A DNA stretch of 36,826 nt from Myxococcota bacterium. GTDB lineage: Bacteria; Myxococcota; UBA727; JAHDBA01. The DNA is taken from positions 1 to 36,826 of the forward strand of contig JAHDBA010000002.1 of NCBI GenBank assembly GCA_020630615.1, read 5' to 3'. Positions 7,835 to 18,900 of this stretch are shown in pieces. The notes beneath the pieces were generated by a model. It was not told the origin of the DNA and did not search any database. It saw only the letters and a list, made by a program, of their open reading frames with translations. The position numbers and the translations under genes were made by a program. Every line of letters starts with the position of its first letter. Position 1 is the first letter of the stretch.

Positions 7835-9739
7835 ATGTTGTTTGGCTTCGAGTGTTTTTTGAGACACTTCCTTATTTTTGTTCTGCTCATTCTGAGTGGG
7901 GGCCTTCACGCACAAGTTTTTAACGACACTACAAACACCAACGCAGCCAACTATCTCAATGACGCGTATCTTCTGAATCCGAGTGCGAGCTCAGACCTGA
8001 ATCTTGAAAACTTTGACCTCAGCTTTGATCAAGAGGGAGTACACTCGGTTCATGGTGCATATGTGCCAAAACATTTAAGCTATGATTTTACGGGAATTTT
8101 GAAAATTACCCACAACCCACTTCTATTACGAAATGAACTGTACGAACGACAAGCAGCTCTTGTTCAAGACCGAGGTGTTTTCGATCTCAATGCATCATTG
8201 GCATTGTTTGAGCGATTAAGTTTAAAGCTCCAAATACCGATCACTCTTTTTCAGACCTCGAACCTAAACTTTGACTCCGGGTTGGCATCGCGCTTGGGTT
8301 TATCGAATGGGCTTTCGTCTTTTGGTTTTGGTGATATTTCCCTTGGTGCAAAGATCCGCCTACTTCGAGTTAAACCCAAAATAGCAACTATCTATCGAGA
8401 CGAAGGTTTGAACCTTTCTTTGCTTTTGCACGGTGTGCTTCCAACATCGATGAGCTTTTACCGCACGGGTTGGGGCTTTGATCGAGGAAGCACTTTCAAC
8501 ACAGTGGGAAACACTATGTTTCGAGCGAATGCTAAAGCGCTTCTTTCCTATCGTAGACGCGCTTTTCATACCCATTTTAATCTGGGGTATGTGTTTATCC
8601 CGCCAACTCTAGTTGCAGACGCAATTGCCTTTGGGCCAAGAATTGATTTGAGAGGTGCCCTCGCCTACGATTGGATTCCTAAGCGCACCAGTCAGTTGGC
8701 CGCAAAGCTCACTCGGCTTGTTACTTCCGTTGAGCTTTTGGCACAGACACCTGACCGTACTCCCTTTGGCTTGTTCGCGCCGAATCAAGTTGTTCGTGAT
8801 CAAAGTTGGTTCTCAACACCGGTGGAGTTTTTGGGAGCTTTACGTTGGGTTCACCCAAGTGGGCTTCAACCCGAAATCGCCGTGGGTAGTGCCATGACAC
8901 AAGGCTTGGGGGCACCGGACTTCAGAGTGCACTTGGGGTTGCGCTATGCCAACCCAGGTGCTCGAACACGTTTTAACTATCCATTTGAAGATCGTGACGG
9001 CGATGGGATTCATGACGAGATTGATGGTTGCCCTGATGATGCTGAAGATTTGGATGAGTTTGAAGATGAAGATGGATGCCCTGAAGACGATAACGATAAA
9101 GATGGGATCCCTGATGCAAGAGATCTCTGTATGAACGTTGCGGGTTCTCCAGAAAATTACGGATGCCCATTTGAAGACAGCGATGGTGATTCGATTATGG
9201 ATGAAAACGATCGTTGCCCAGAGCACGCCGGGCCGGTAATGTTTGCGGGGTGCCCTGATCGCGACTCAGATGGAATCCCAGACATCGATGATGAGTGCCC
9301 TGATGTCAAAGAAACGATCAATGGCTTTGAAGATGAAGACGGTTGCCCCGATGAAGGTGCACGTCACGTCATTATTCACCCCGATCATATTGAAGTTCGA
9401 GAGCGCATTTATTTTGATTTTGCTCGAGATAAAATCAAGCCCCGCTCATTTGGTCTGCTTGATGAGATCGCTTTATCACTCAAGGCTTACCCGAACCTGC
9501 GTATTCGAGTTGTCGGTCATACTGATTCTGAAGCAAGTGAAGAGTACAACCAAATTTTGAGTGAAGCGCGGGCGAATGCTGTAAAAGAATACCTGATTCA
9601 TGCGGGTGTTGCACCCGAACGACTTGAATCTCGAGGTTATGGTGAGCTCATTCCAAGCGCTGACAATCGCTCAGAAGAAGGCCGGTCTCAAAACAGGCGC
9701 GTAGAGTTTTTCATTCTCAATGAACTTTCATCCGAATAA
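7835..9739 (+). CDS. OmpA-family outer membrane protein with thrombospondin type 3 repeats
   Basis: A 634-residue envelope protein. Residues 1-26 are a signal peptide ending G-L-H-A. Residues about 30-375 alternate polar and hydrophobic residues, as expected for an outer-membrane beta-barrel. Residues about 386-508 hold Asp-rich calcium-binding TSP3 repeats of the D-x-D-x-D-G-I-x-D type with paired C-P motifs. Residues about 515-634 are an OmpA C-terminal peptidoglycan-binding domain: I-Y-F-D-F-A, V-V-G-H-T-D, L-S-E-A-R-A and the closing Q-N-R-R-V-E-F. The Asp of H-T-D and the Arg of E-A-R-A are the residues that contact diaminopimelate in the family. The likely role is linking the outer membrane to the cell wall, with a rigid calcium-dependent spacer. 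The architecture is common in Myxococcota and Bacteroidota. The start has no clear ribosome-binding site but is the only ATG that gives the signal peptide. Confidence 0.9.
   Translation: MLFGFECFLRHFLIFVLLILSGGLHAQVFNDTTNTNAANYLNDAYLLNPSASSDLNLENFDLSFDQEGVHSVHGAYVPKHLSYDFTGILKITHNPLLLRNELYERQAALVQDRGVFDLNASLALFERLSLKLQIPITLFQTSNLNFDSGLASRLGLSNGLSSFGFGDISLGAKIRLLRVKPKIATIYRDEGLNLSLLLHGVLPTSMSFYRTGWGFDRGSTFNTVGNTMFRANAKALLSYRRRAFHTHFNLGYVFIPPTLVADAIAFGPRIDLRGALAYDWIPKRTSQLAAKLTRLVTSVELLAQTPDRTPFGLFAPNQVVRDQSWFSTPVEFLGALRWVHPSGLQPEIAVGSAMTQGLGAPDFRVHLGLRYANPGARTRFNYPFEDRDGDGIHDEIDGCPDDAEDLDEFEDEDGCPEDDNDKDGIPDARDLCMNVAGSPENYGCPFEDSDGDSIMDENDRCPEHAGPVMFAGCPDRDSDGIPDIDDECPDVKETINGFEDEDGCPDEGARHVIIHPDHIEVRERIYFDFARDKIKPRSFGLLDEIALSLKAYPNLRIRVVGHTDSEASEEYNQILSEARANAVKEYLIHAGVAPERLESRGYGELIPSADNRSEEGRSQNRRVEFFILNELSSE
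8989..9357 (+). repeat. Thrombospondin type 3 repeat region
   Basis: About five degenerate in-protein repeats inside the OmpA-family gene. Each has an Asp-rich loop (D-x-D-G-I-x-D) and a C-P pair. They are predicted to bind calcium and act as a stiff stalk between barrel and peptidoglycan-binding domain. Confidence 0.8.
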
Positions 9740-9777
9740 TCAGGTTGCTTTTGTAAAGTCTTCACTTTTGTGTTTAC

Positions 9778-10401
9778 TTACTCTTCAAAGCTTGCAGGGT
9801 TACACTGTGAAACCACGAAGGCATTGACTTCAAACTGTAGCGAAGCGCAGCTCTCAACATACTGACTGCCCATGTAGTTTGAGCAACTTTGGTTTTCCGC
9901 AAGACAGTTTAATGCTTGAACAGAAAGTTCATTTGCTTTCTTTGCATCTTCTGAGCTCACGCATTGTCTTTCATAGTTAGAAAGTTCTGCAAAGTCATCA
10001 AGGCAAAAGAGGTATCGATTTTCGAGATCTTCATTTTCGCTCAAAAGACCGTCTGCGTCTTCACCACTAAAGTCTTCTGCATGTTCACATGAAGCGACAA
10101 GGGTGCAGTAGTTGTGGTAGGCATCTTCCGAGTCAACAAAACCTGCAAGGTCGAGATAGTCTCGTGCCTCTTCAAATCCGGCTTCAAGGCTTTCGTTGTA
10201 TTCATCGTTTGTGTCGCTTGATATGTCTTCTTCTGAGCCCGCTCTAGTTTGGTCGTTACGAAAATTGATTTGCGTGTTTTCATCTTCAGCGTTTGAAAGC
10301 ACTGGTGATGTTGTTGATGTGTCTCCACAGGCCATACCCAAACTTAAGATGATAGAAAGAATTAGTGAGGGGAAAACTCGTTTTGATTGACCCATAAACA
10401 T
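9778..10401 (-). CDS. Putative lipoprotein, acidic and Cys-containing, hypothetical
   Basis: A 207-residue protein with no recognised family. The N-terminus is basic then hydrophobic and reaches a G-M-A-C site around residue 25, consistent with a lipoprotein. The mature protein is strongly acidic (many E-D-x-N and D-E stretches) and contains about eight cysteines in its second half, which suggests a disulfide-bonded periplasmic or surface domain. The ATG at 10401 is preferred to the in-frame ATG at 10395 because GGAGG lies five bases upstream of it. It converges on the OmpA-family gene with a 38-base gap and diverges from the giant pilin-like gene, sharing an upstream region of about 195 bases with it. 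Confidence 0.72.
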   Translation of the reverse strand: MFMGQSKRVFPSLILSIILSLGMACGDTSTTSPVLSNAEDENTQINFRNDQTRAGSEEDISSDTNDEYNESLEAGFEEARDYLDLAGFVDSEDAYHNYCTLVASCEHAEDFSGEDADGLLSENEDLENRYLFCLDDFAELSNYERQCVSSEDAKKANELSVQALNCLAENQSCSNYMGSQYVESCASLQFEVNAFVVSQCNPASFEE

Positions 10402-10596
10402 TGCGACCTCCAGCGGATTTAGGGTGTATAGTCGCAGCCTGAGATTTTGGTGAATGTTTAGCTTTCAAGATTTTGGAGAGATCTAACTCGACACGCCAAA
10501 GCATAATACCAAAGTCAAATCTTATATTTTGTAATACTTTGCAACACCGACACCCCTAAATTTGTAGTTGGAATAGTGCTGGTGGTACAATTTTGT

Positions 10597-13500
10597 ATGG
10601 TTTCTCGCGGCTTTGCATTCTCACTTGTTCTCGTCATTGGCGTCATCGTTTCATTCGTTACGATGGTGGTCTTGAATGCAATGAATATTAAAGTGATGAC
10701 TCTCGACACCAACATTGATGCACGTCGTGCGGACAATATTTGTTTGAGTGCCGAAGAAAACATACGAGCATTATTGCGCGCACAGATGCAGCTTGGTCGA
10801 CTCACTGGAGAGTCAGGCCAGTGCCCAGTTCAAGATCTCTTTGCTGAAGCAGGGATGGAGCTCGTAGAAATACGCCAAGTTGCAACACAACCAAGTGATG
10901 CGAATCAATCGGGGTTGTTCCCGCTTGAGCCCTATCGAAATGTCATGTCGAAGATTGAACCGAGTACCTACATTTTTAAAGTTGTCGATAGTGATGAAGA
11001 CTCAGACATTAGCTGTCATGTTGAAGCTACTATCATGCGCGGGACCATGTCTGTGTTTTCGACAGCGCTAAGTGTTGGTCAGGCAATGCGTCTGGAAGAT
11101 CTTGAGGCGCCAAGTGTATCTGTATTTGGGCATGCAGATCTTGGCTCAAACCAAAGCATTGATGAAAGGATCGTTGCGTTGTCTGCATCAGGTAATGATA
11201 GTGATGATTGTGATATCTTAGCGTCACCCGCGTGTGGTAACCTTGGAATGTTTCGCATCCCACAATATGCACCAACTCCTCACTTTGCATTAACAAGCAA
11301 GAGTGATTTGGTCGTGGACGCGCTTACGAAGGCCGATGGTTCAAATACGAGTGTTACCCCTTCTACCATCTTTTCAGTTGGGCCTTTTGCCACTGATGAG
11401 AAAGCAGTCCCCAAGTTATGGCGCCCGGACGATATGATGGGTTTTGCAGAAGATGAAGATGATTTTGAATCGGACCTTCAGATCAACGGACGTGCAGTCC
11501 TAATTGATTCGAAGACCGCGCGATTGAGTTTATTCAAAGACATGTATTTTTACCACCCCAATAATGGTGTTGATAAGCCATTTCTTTCAAAGGAACGTTT
11601 ACGAGATGATTATCCAGATCGCTTGAAAGTAAATGGGCATCAAGCACCGGGAACCAATATGGATCCAAAGCCATATTGGGGAGAACTAAGCTCATTTGAT
11701 AAAGGTCTGATGCTTGCACTTTTGGGTCAACGCCTTCCACTTCTTGACGCGAACGGAAGTGAAGAAAGAGGTGTTCCTGTAATTGGTTTCAATATTGATA
11801 TGGCGATCACCATGATCGATCATTTGATGAATGAAAGTGATTACAGTGGTCTTATTCGTTGGTGTGATTATGAGTATGGGCCAGGGAAAAGACCGAACGC
11901 GCACATTTCCGTGAATGATATGTTAAACCTTGCAGTCGCTGTCGATGGCTTTCCACCCGGTGAACTTGACCTTGATGAAGGTCTTGTCTGTTTAACACCC
12001 AATTTAGAGATTCGACGTGCTGATCTAACTCAACGCATTACTAAGGCTGTCGACGACTTATATGGTAAAGGCTTTGGAGCATTTCTCACACCAGAAGTTG
12101 GTTTCGACTTTGATAAGACGAAACTTGTTGAGATGTATAAAGGTGGTGTGATTCGAGCAATTACCAGCCTTAAACGTTTCAATGGTTGGAATATCAAAGT
12201 TGATGCCCCGATTACGATTAGTTTTCCCTCAGACAAAACTTCGATCCAGGGTATTGTTGATGAAATGTATGCCAATGTCGAGGCGCTTCAACAAAGCCCC
12301 GGCACAATTCAGGCCCCGCAAGTCGCATTTGCACCATCGACCTGGCACGGAGCTGCTTGGATCTATTGGCCAGATGAGTTCGTCCAACGACCTGAAATTA
12401 CCTACACAAACCCATGCGGGAGCGGCCGAACTACTGACACTGAAATTAATTTTATCGTTGGTTCGAAGGGAATTTCATCAAGCAAACAGCTAATTCGGCA
12501 TGCCTGCAAAAACTCTGATGTTTCAGCAATATCTGTTTTTGGTGAAGCAGGTGTTAGCCAAGGTCAACCCATTGCTTATGATGTTTCAAATCTCAAGCTA
12601 CACGGTCTAAAAGCCAATCAACATGTTGCTAATAGTGAGCCTTCAGAGTTTGTCGAGTTTTCATCAATACCTGTTGAGTCACCAACGCTTGTTTACGATG
12701 ATGTTCTCTCAGTACGTCGCCTAGCGGCACATGACCCAATTCTCGATAAACATTATGTTGAAATACCTTTATCGCAGCAACCTGCGGGCTACGATGAAGC
12801 GATAACTCTTTGTAATTTTCTTGAGAATACTTTCTCGGTTTACGATGACTTTGCACTCAATGCACTGTCGTCATCCATATTGAATCAATGGCAACAACCT
12901 GGTGCTGCAAACGATGGAACATCTTGTGGCAATGGCATCGTCGAGCCCAATCTTGGTGAAGAATGTGAAGTATGCGCAAGTGCAGGGTGTGACATTTATT
13001 CATCGGGACTCTTTGGACCATGCGATTCATTATGCCGTTTACGTGATTATTGTGGTGACGGTGAGCAAATATTGCCCGAAGAGTGTGACGATGGAAATCA
13101 TCAGAATGGAGATGGCTGTTCTTCATCGTGCACTTTTGAGGATATGGAGCCATGCAACCTTAATGGTGTCGAAGACCCTGGTGAAGAGTGTGATGATGGT
13201 AATAATGTAGACAGTGATGCATGTTCAAATACATGTCTTCTCAATGCTCAGCTTTGTGGTGATGGCATTACGAACGGTACTGAAGAATGCGATGGTGAGC
13301 CCTCGTGTTCAAATCAATGCGTTGCCGAAGATTTACCTGAAGGTTGTGGTGACGGTGTTGTAGACGGTGATGGTGTAGATAATATCGCAGGCAACAAGGA
13401 TGATGAAGAGTGTGACCCTGCTGATGAAGAGTTGCCTACAACGGAATGCACAATGTGGTGTAAAGAGAAAGAGAATGCCTTTGATTGCGCTGCTTTTGCA

Positions 13501-15846
13501 GACTTACCACAATATAGTCTCCAAGATTGCGAGGCTCTCGTTGCTTTATATGAGTTTACGAACGGTGATAGTTGGGTTGGTATTAGTAATCCTTGGCTGG
13601 AAGGCTCGTATTGGAACTGGGAGGGGGTGAATACAAGCAACCCACCAAACCCGAATGCCACTAAACGGGTCACGGCCATCAATCTTTCAGGTAAAAATCT
13701 TGTAGGAACTTTACCCCACGAACTTGAAAGCATGACAGAATTGGCTGCTCTTAATCTATCTGAAAATCAGCTTTCAGGTTCGATACCCAACGTGTTCTCG
13801 GGACTCACGAGTTTACAGACCATCAATCTCTCACAAAATGAACTTTTCGGTTATATCCCTGATGCACCGCCCAATATAAGCATTCTAAATCTCTCAGACA
13901 ACCAATTGATCGGAGAACTCCCCGCAAGTTATGCGTCTAAAAATATGGAAGCCGTTAAGTTTCAACATAATAACCTTGGCGGTGAGTTACCACTCGGCTT
14001 TTTTGTAAAGCCACCTGACATCGTTACGTGTAACTTATATGACATCAGTGCACCGACCAATGGTTGTTTTACTGCACTGAATTACAATTCAACACAGCTA
14101 GCTTTTCTTGAAGAGCAGTGTCCAGATTGGAATGCGGGCTGTGAGGCCGAGTTTGATTGTAGTGACCCGGCAGTTACTGCGAATATCATTCAGAGCGAGT
14201 GTGAGGCGCTTGTTACGTTATACTCTGCGCTCAATGGTGCAAACTGGTTCGACCAAGGTGGATGGCTATCTGGTAGTGACCCTAATGAATGGAATGGTAT
14301 AAGTGTTAGCAACGATGGTCATGTGACCGAAATCACGTTGGAGCTCAATAATATCTCGGGCGAGTTGCCTTCTGAGATCGGTGACTTCCCTGAACTTATA
14401 ACATTGGGGATTAACTCAACAGATATGTCTGGCACTCTACCCACTGAGCTTGGTCAGTTAACCCAGCTAACAACACTGTTATTCACACATAACACTGGTT
14501 TAAGCGGTGGATTACCCTCTTCTCTTGCAAGTCTTGAGAATCTAAGCGTGATCAACATCGTGGATAATAATTTAAGTGGGAATCTTCCCTTCACAGCAAT
14601 ACAACTCTCGGGTTTTAACACATGTGTTCTTCGAAATATTGGTTCTGAAGATAGTAATGGTTGCTTTACCAGTCCTGTCACACCTATCTCATTGATTGAC
14701 ACATGCGCCGGTTGGGATAGCGGCTGCGAGCAATTTGATTGCGCTCAGGCCGAAGCTGATGGTCATATTTTTTATGACGAGTGTATACTTTTGACTGAGC
14801 TTTACACCCTTACGAACGGCGATGATTGGGAAGACAATACTGGGTGGCTTACAGATTCTGACCCGAATAACTGGTTTGGTGTGACTATTGGTACTGGGGC
14901 ATCAGCGATGGAAGTTGAAAGCCTGAATTTATCAAGCAACAACCTGATTGGCTCAATAAACTCAATGGATTTTCAAAACTTTTTCTCACTCAACACACTT
15001 AATCTTTCAAACAATATTCTGAGCGGCGATTTGCCGCTGAATATCGCCTTTATGGAATCGATTGCATCACTCAATCTTTCTATCAATGCTTTCACAGGCC
15101 CTATTAAATATCAGTACGGACTGCTAGGTCTTGAGAACTTAAATCTGTCAGACAATCCGCTCACGGGTATACCAGCCAATATCGATCAAATTGGTGGATC
15201 GACAACATGCTCGCTGGATAGTACTCAGTGTTATAATGATGAGGCACCTACAACTGAGGCGATACTTTGGCTAAATGACAATTGTCCCGATTGGAAGGAT
15301 ACTAACAATGATGATCCGGGTACAAATTGCGCTTACCCAGTGCCATTTGTAGATTGTGCTACGTCTGCATCGAAAGGACTTATCGACGAAGGTGATTGTG
15401 ATGTTTTGATCGACATTTATGATCAAATACTTGTTTCTAATTTAGTTGGGACCAACTGGTTGGTTACTGAAGACCCATCCGCTTGGGACGGTGTTACCAT
15501 TAACGGAGCAAAGAATGTTATTGGTATTGATTTAGGTGGTACCGGTGCCTCGTCTTCAAATCCTCCTTCAGGAACCTTTCCAGCTACGATTGCGCAATTG
15601 GGTTCATTACAACAACTGAACTTATCGAATAGTCATATGATTAATACCCTTGCGGACGAATCGTTCGTTTTTCCATCAACTCTCACAATTTTGTCGCTTC
15701 ATGAGAATGACTTCACGGGAACAATCCCCGCTTCAATTCAATCCTTATCTCTTGCCGTGTGTTCATTGTCTGGTAACGCATGGGACAATAATACTGACAG
15801 TTCGATATGGTTAGATACAAATTGCCCAGGCTGGAATGACGAATAG
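10597..15846 (+). CDS. Giant PilX-like minor-pilin fusion with DUF4215 repeats and four LRR modules
   Basis: A 1749-residue protein. The N-terminus MVSRG|FAFSL followed by ~25 hydrophobic residues looks like a type III (prepilin) signal. Position +5 is not Glu, as in GspK and PilX. The stretch after the membrane helix (A-M-N-x-K-V-x-T-L-D-x-N-x-D-A-R, then S-A-E-E-N-I) parallels PilX, where a helix ends in A-A-E-A. Residues to about 775 are shared with the next gene but match no domain I know. About 777-958 hold five Cys-rich DUF4215-type repeats. Residues about 961-1749 hold four tandem LRR modules of L-x-G-x-(I/L)-P type, each with a Cys- and Trp-rich N-cap (C-x-x-L-x-x-L-Y) and most with a C-terminal cysteine cap. 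It is probably a surface-displayed tip adhesin on a type IV pilus-like fibre. A GTG at 10576 would give a less typical leader, so 10597 is preferred. It is followed 63 bases later by its paralogue. The pilin assignment is inference. Confidence 0.72.
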   Translation: MVSRGFAFSLVLVIGVIVSFVTMVVLNAMNIKVMTLDTNIDARRADNICLSAEENIRALLRAQMQLGRLTGESGQCPVQDLFAEAGMELVEIRQVATQPSDANQSGLFPLEPYRNVMSKIEPSTYIFKVVDSDEDSDISCHVEATIMRGTMSVFSTALSVGQAMRLEDLEAPSVSVFGHADLGSNQSIDERIVALSASGNDSDDCDILASPACGNLGMFRIPQYAPTPHFALTSKSDLVVDALTKADGSNTSVTPSTIFSVGPFATDEKAVPKLWRPDDMMGFAEDEDDFESDLQINGRAVLIDSKTARLSLFKDMYFYHPNNGVDKPFLSKERLRDDYPDRLKVNGHQAPGTNMDPKPYWGELSSFDKGLMLALLGQRLPLLDANGSEERGVPVIGFNIDMAITMIDHLMNESDYSGLIRWCDYEYGPGKRPNAHISVNDMLNLAVAVDGFPPGELDLDEGLVCLTPNLEIRRADLTQRITKAVDDLYGKGFGAFLTPEVGFDFDKTKLVEMYKGGVIRAITSLKRFNGWNIKVDAPITISFPSDKTSIQGIVDEMYANVEALQQSPGTIQAPQVAFAPSTWHGAAWIYWPDEFVQRPEITYTNPCGSGRTTDTEINFIVGSKGISSSKQLIRHACKNSDVSAISVFGEAGVSQGQPIAYDVSNLKLHGLKANQHVANSEPSEFVEFSSIPVESPTLVYDDVLSVRRLAAHDPILDKHYVEIPLSQQPAGYDEAITLCNFLENTFSVYDDFALNALSSSILNQWQQPGAANDGTSCGNGIVEPNLGEECEVCASAGCDIYSSGLFGPCDSLCRLRDYCGDGEQILPEECDDGNHQNGDGCSSSCTFEDMEPCNLNGVEDPGEECDDGNNVDSDACSNTCLLNAQLCGDGITNGTEECDGEPSCSNQCVAEDLPEGCGDGVVDGDGVDNIAGNKDDEECDPADEELPTTECTMWCKEKENAFDCAAFADLPQYSLQDCEALVALYEFTNGDSWVGISNPWLEGSYWNWEGVNTSNPPNPNATKRVTAINLSGKNLVGTLPHELESMTELAALNLSENQLSGSIPNVFSGLTSLQTINLSQNELFGYIPDAPPNISILNLSDNQLIGELPASYASKNMEAVKFQHNNLGGELPLGFFVKPPDIVTCNLYDISAPTNGCFTALNYNSTQLAFLEEQCPDWNAGCEAEFDCSDPAVTANIIQSECEALVTLYSALNGANWFDQGGWLSGSDPNEWNGISVSNDGHVTEITLELNNISGELPSEIGDFPELITLGINSTDMSGTLPTELGQLTQLTTLLFTHNTGLSGGLPSSLASLENLSVINIVDNNLSGNLPFTAIQLSGFNTCVLRNIGSEDSNGCFTSPVTPISLIDTCAGWDSGCEQFDCAQAEADGHIFYDECILLTELYTLTNGDDWEDNTGWLTDSDPNNWFGVTIGTGASAMEVESLNLSSNNLIGSINSMDFQNFFSLNTLNLSNNILSGDLPLNIAFMESIASLNLSINAFTGPIKYQYGLLGLENLNLSDNPLTGIPANIDQIGGSTTCSLDSTQCYNDEAPTTEAILWLNDNCPDWKDTNNDDPGTNCAYPVPFVDCATSASKGLIDEGDCDVLIDIYDQILVSNLVGTNWLVTEDPSAWDGVTINGAKNVIGIDLGGTGASSSNPPSGTFPATIAQLGSLQQLNLSNSHMINTLADESFVFPSTLTILSLHENDFTGTIPASIQSLSLAVCSLSGNAWDNNTDSSIWLDTNCPGWNDE
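12925..13470 (+). repeat. DUF4215 Cys-rich repeat region, five copies
   Basis: Five imperfect repeats of the C-G-D/N-G ... E-E-C-D-D-G-N ... C-S-x-x-C type, known from myxobacterial and related secreted proteins. The first and fifth copies are degenerate. The same five repeats occur in the same order in the neighbouring paralogue. Confidence 0.85.
13480..15843 (+). repeat. Four tandem leucine-rich-repeat modules
   Basis: Four modules begin at about 13480, 14152, 14734 and 15346, each with a (F/V)-D-C start, then C-x-x-L-x-x-L-Y, a Trp-rich cap (N-W or G-W with W-x-G-V) and plant-like LRRs ending in L-x-G-x-L-P. Most close with a C-P-x-W or C-A-G-W segment. The modules have diverged enough to be old duplications. 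A fifth, single copy lies in the lipoprotein gene at 31067-32245. Confidence 0.85.
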
Positions 15847-15909
15847 CTCTTTTGTACTTTTTCCCATCTATTTTTTTCAATACGAAGTGAAAGCCGGTAA
15901 CTCTATAAC

Positions 15910-18900
15910 ATGAGTTTTCAACGAATCGGCCACAAAGGTTTTGCACTCCCACTTGTCTTGGTTGTGGGTATCATCGGCAGCTTTGTCACGATGGTACTGA
16001 TTGCATCCATGAACACCAAAGTGCTCACCCTTAAAACCAATGTCGACGCTCGCCACTTTAACAATATTTGTTTGAGTGCTGAAGAAAATATCGAAGCACT
16101 TATGCGGGCACAAATGATGCTTGGTACACTTGATGAGGAGCAGAGCGTATGCCCGGCAGAAGACTTGCTCACCGCTGCAGGCCTAAAAATCGAGAAGATT
16201 CGCGAGTTGCCGCATCAAACAAGTGAACCTTACCTGAACGGCCTCTTCCCGCTTGAGCCTTACGAAAGCACAATGTCAAAAATTGAGCCGCGCCATTATA
16301 TCTTTGATGTGTATGATGAGAAACATGACATCACGTGTCATGTGCACACCACAACGTTACGGGGTACCCTTTCAACCTTTAGCTCTGCACTTACGATTGG
16401 CCAATCGTTAGAACTCGAATCCTTCGAAGCACCATCGGTCTCAAGCTTCGGCTTTGTGCGCTTGAATCGTGAAAGCACGAACGTAGAAAGTTCATCTTCG
16501 TTGGCCTTAACAACTAATAATGGTAACTGGTTATGCGGTGAACATGCGAGTCTAACTTGCGGTAACCTAGGCATGTTTCGTGTCCCTCAATTTGTACCAC
16601 GTGTTCCCAATTCTTTTTCGACCCAGAGCCCTTTGATGCAAAGTGTAATGACGCAAAGTCCGCTTTCGACTGAGAGCACGATTTCACACTCGGCGTTGAC
16701 TTTAGGGCCGCGCGCGTTCTCAGCACAGGGCGACTACACCTTTGATGCTACTTTCGCGAAAATCGAAGATGTCGCATTAAAACTACACCCCAAAACGGGT
16801 GAAGTTACCTTTGAAAAACCACTCTACTTCGTGAATCCCAACGATGGTGTTCATAAACCTTTTCTAACAAGTGATACTTCGAAACGTATCGGCGTAGAAA
16901 AGAATAGCCACGCATCGAGCGAAGCGTACTGGGGTCCGCTTTCAGCGGGCGATCTGTTGCGCCTTACTTTACTTATGGGGCAGCGTCTCCCGAATACAGT
17001 GGATGAAGGCGCTTCGATCGTTTTACCTATCGTCAATGTCAATCTTGATTCTGTTATCGAGGGCCTTTATCATATGGCAAGCTCCGATGAAATAAACCTC
17101 AACTGGTGTTCGTATCAATATGGGCCATCAAAAGACTCTATCTCGAATCTTGGTATTGATGATTTCTTTAATCAAGCAACTGAAAGTGCGGGCTTGGCCC
17201 CTGGCCGATTCGATACCAAAGATTCAAAAGTATGTGTGACGCCAAGTATCGAAATTCGACGCAACGACTTGGTAACACTTATTCGCAATCGTTTAACCCC
17301 CAAGTTGTTGCATTACCCACCGGCATTTCTAAATTCTGAGGTCGGCTTTTCATTTTCAAACACAGACTACATTCGTCTATATGAAGGCGCAACGCTTCGA
17401 GCCCTGTCGAGTATGAAGAACTTCAATGGTTGGCGTGTAGACATTGACACCCCGCTCACATTAACTTTCGTTGAAAACTCGAATGCAAAGGCGCTTTTAA
17501 CAACACTCAACCAACAAAACAAACATTGGGGGAAAACCAGCCCTGGGACCTTTCGCGCGCCGCAGATCAACTTTGCTCCTCACACCTGGCATGGGTTGGG
17601 CTGGGTTGTATGGCCTAAAGAAATGAAACGCCCTGAGCTAACTTCACAGAACGCATGCTCGACACCAAGCCTACGAAACGAATCCAATCAGCTCACGTAT
17701 GTGGTTGGCTCCAAAGGACTACGTTCATCAAAGCAGTTATTGAGAAGTGTTTGCAAGAATAGTTCGATAGAGGTTGTCGCTCTCAACGCAGAATCAGGCG
17801 TCTTTCAGGGGCGGGCTTTAGGGTATCCCAACGGAAATCTGCGCCTCTTTGGTGTTGAAGCGAATAAACACAACGATCTTGGTGCATCTGCGTTCGTAGA
17901 ATATGCATCAATGCCGATGGAATCACCAACGCTTGTCTATGATGATGTGCTTTCGACAACGCGGGTTCATCCGAACTCGCCTCTGTTGATGCACGCATAT
18001 ACGGAGATCCCACTCGAGTCCCTTTGCAATTTTAGTGAGTCCCGACACCAATTCTATGATGACTTTCAAGTCAATCGTATCGTTGAAAGTGCATTGGAGA
18101 ATGCCCTCGATCCCGATTTGGAAGGCACTCAATTAATTTGTGGCAATGGAGTTTTAAACACGGAGCTTGGCGAAGAATGTGACCCCTGTGAGGGTATTTT
18201 GGTTGGGTGCGACCTCACTCAGGCAATACTGGATGGTTATTGTGATGGAACGTGTCGTCTTAAATATGGTCGTTGCGGTGATGGTGAAAGCCTCGAGTTT
18301 GATGGTGAAGATTGTGATGATGGTAACAACCAGAATGGTGATGGTTGCAGTTCAGATTGTCATACAGAAATAAGCGAAGATTTTTGTGGGAATGGCCCAC
18401 CTGCGGGGCCAGAAGAAGAATGCGATGATGGGAATTCCGACGACTTTGATGCTTGTTCAAACTCGTGCACATTGAATAACGAAGTGTGTGGCGATGGTAA
18501 AATAATTGGTGATGAAGAATGTGATGGCGGTCGAGATTGTTCCGACGAATGTCGAGCAAACAATATTCCTCTCAATTGCGGTAATGGGTCTACGCCACCC
18601 GAGCTCGGTGAAGAGTGTGACGATGGTAACAATATCGGCGGCGATGGGTGCGATGCATGGTGTCAAAGCGAGGAACTTGAGTTTAACGACATGTGTGTTC
18701 CCAACGCGAACAATGAATGTCCAGATGGCTCTACCTGTCACCAGATCATCGAAGCACACGAGTCCAATGTGCATCAATGTCTCGTTGATTGTGCGAGCGA
18801 TGAAGTATGTGCAGAAGGTTATCGCTGTGTGGCTACGTTTAAACAATCCACGTGGAGTTCCTCGATAAACCAGGTTGAATTTGGAGAAGCTCGACAGCGT

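Noticed and set aside
8840..9226. A 128-codon minus-strand reading frame opposite the TSP3 repeat region
   Set aside because: Its Ile/Phe-rich translation is what the reverse strand of Asp-rich repeats gives; it is a shadow of the OmpA-family gene.
10581..10597. A TGGTAC ... TTGTA sequence resembling a sigma-54 promoter before the giant pilin-like gene
   Set aside because: The spacing is one base short, the second half lacks the conserved GC, and it overlaps the start codon, so it could not drive this gene.
12925..13470. Repeated sequence that might suggest a CRISPR or other DNA-level array
   Set aside because: The similarity is at protein level with irregular unit lengths and an open frame throughout; there are no identical direct repeats with spacers.
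18506..18868. A 120-codon alternate frame over the DUF4215 repeats
   Set aside because: Its repeated Met/Val sequence is the out-of-frame reading of the Cys-rich repeats.
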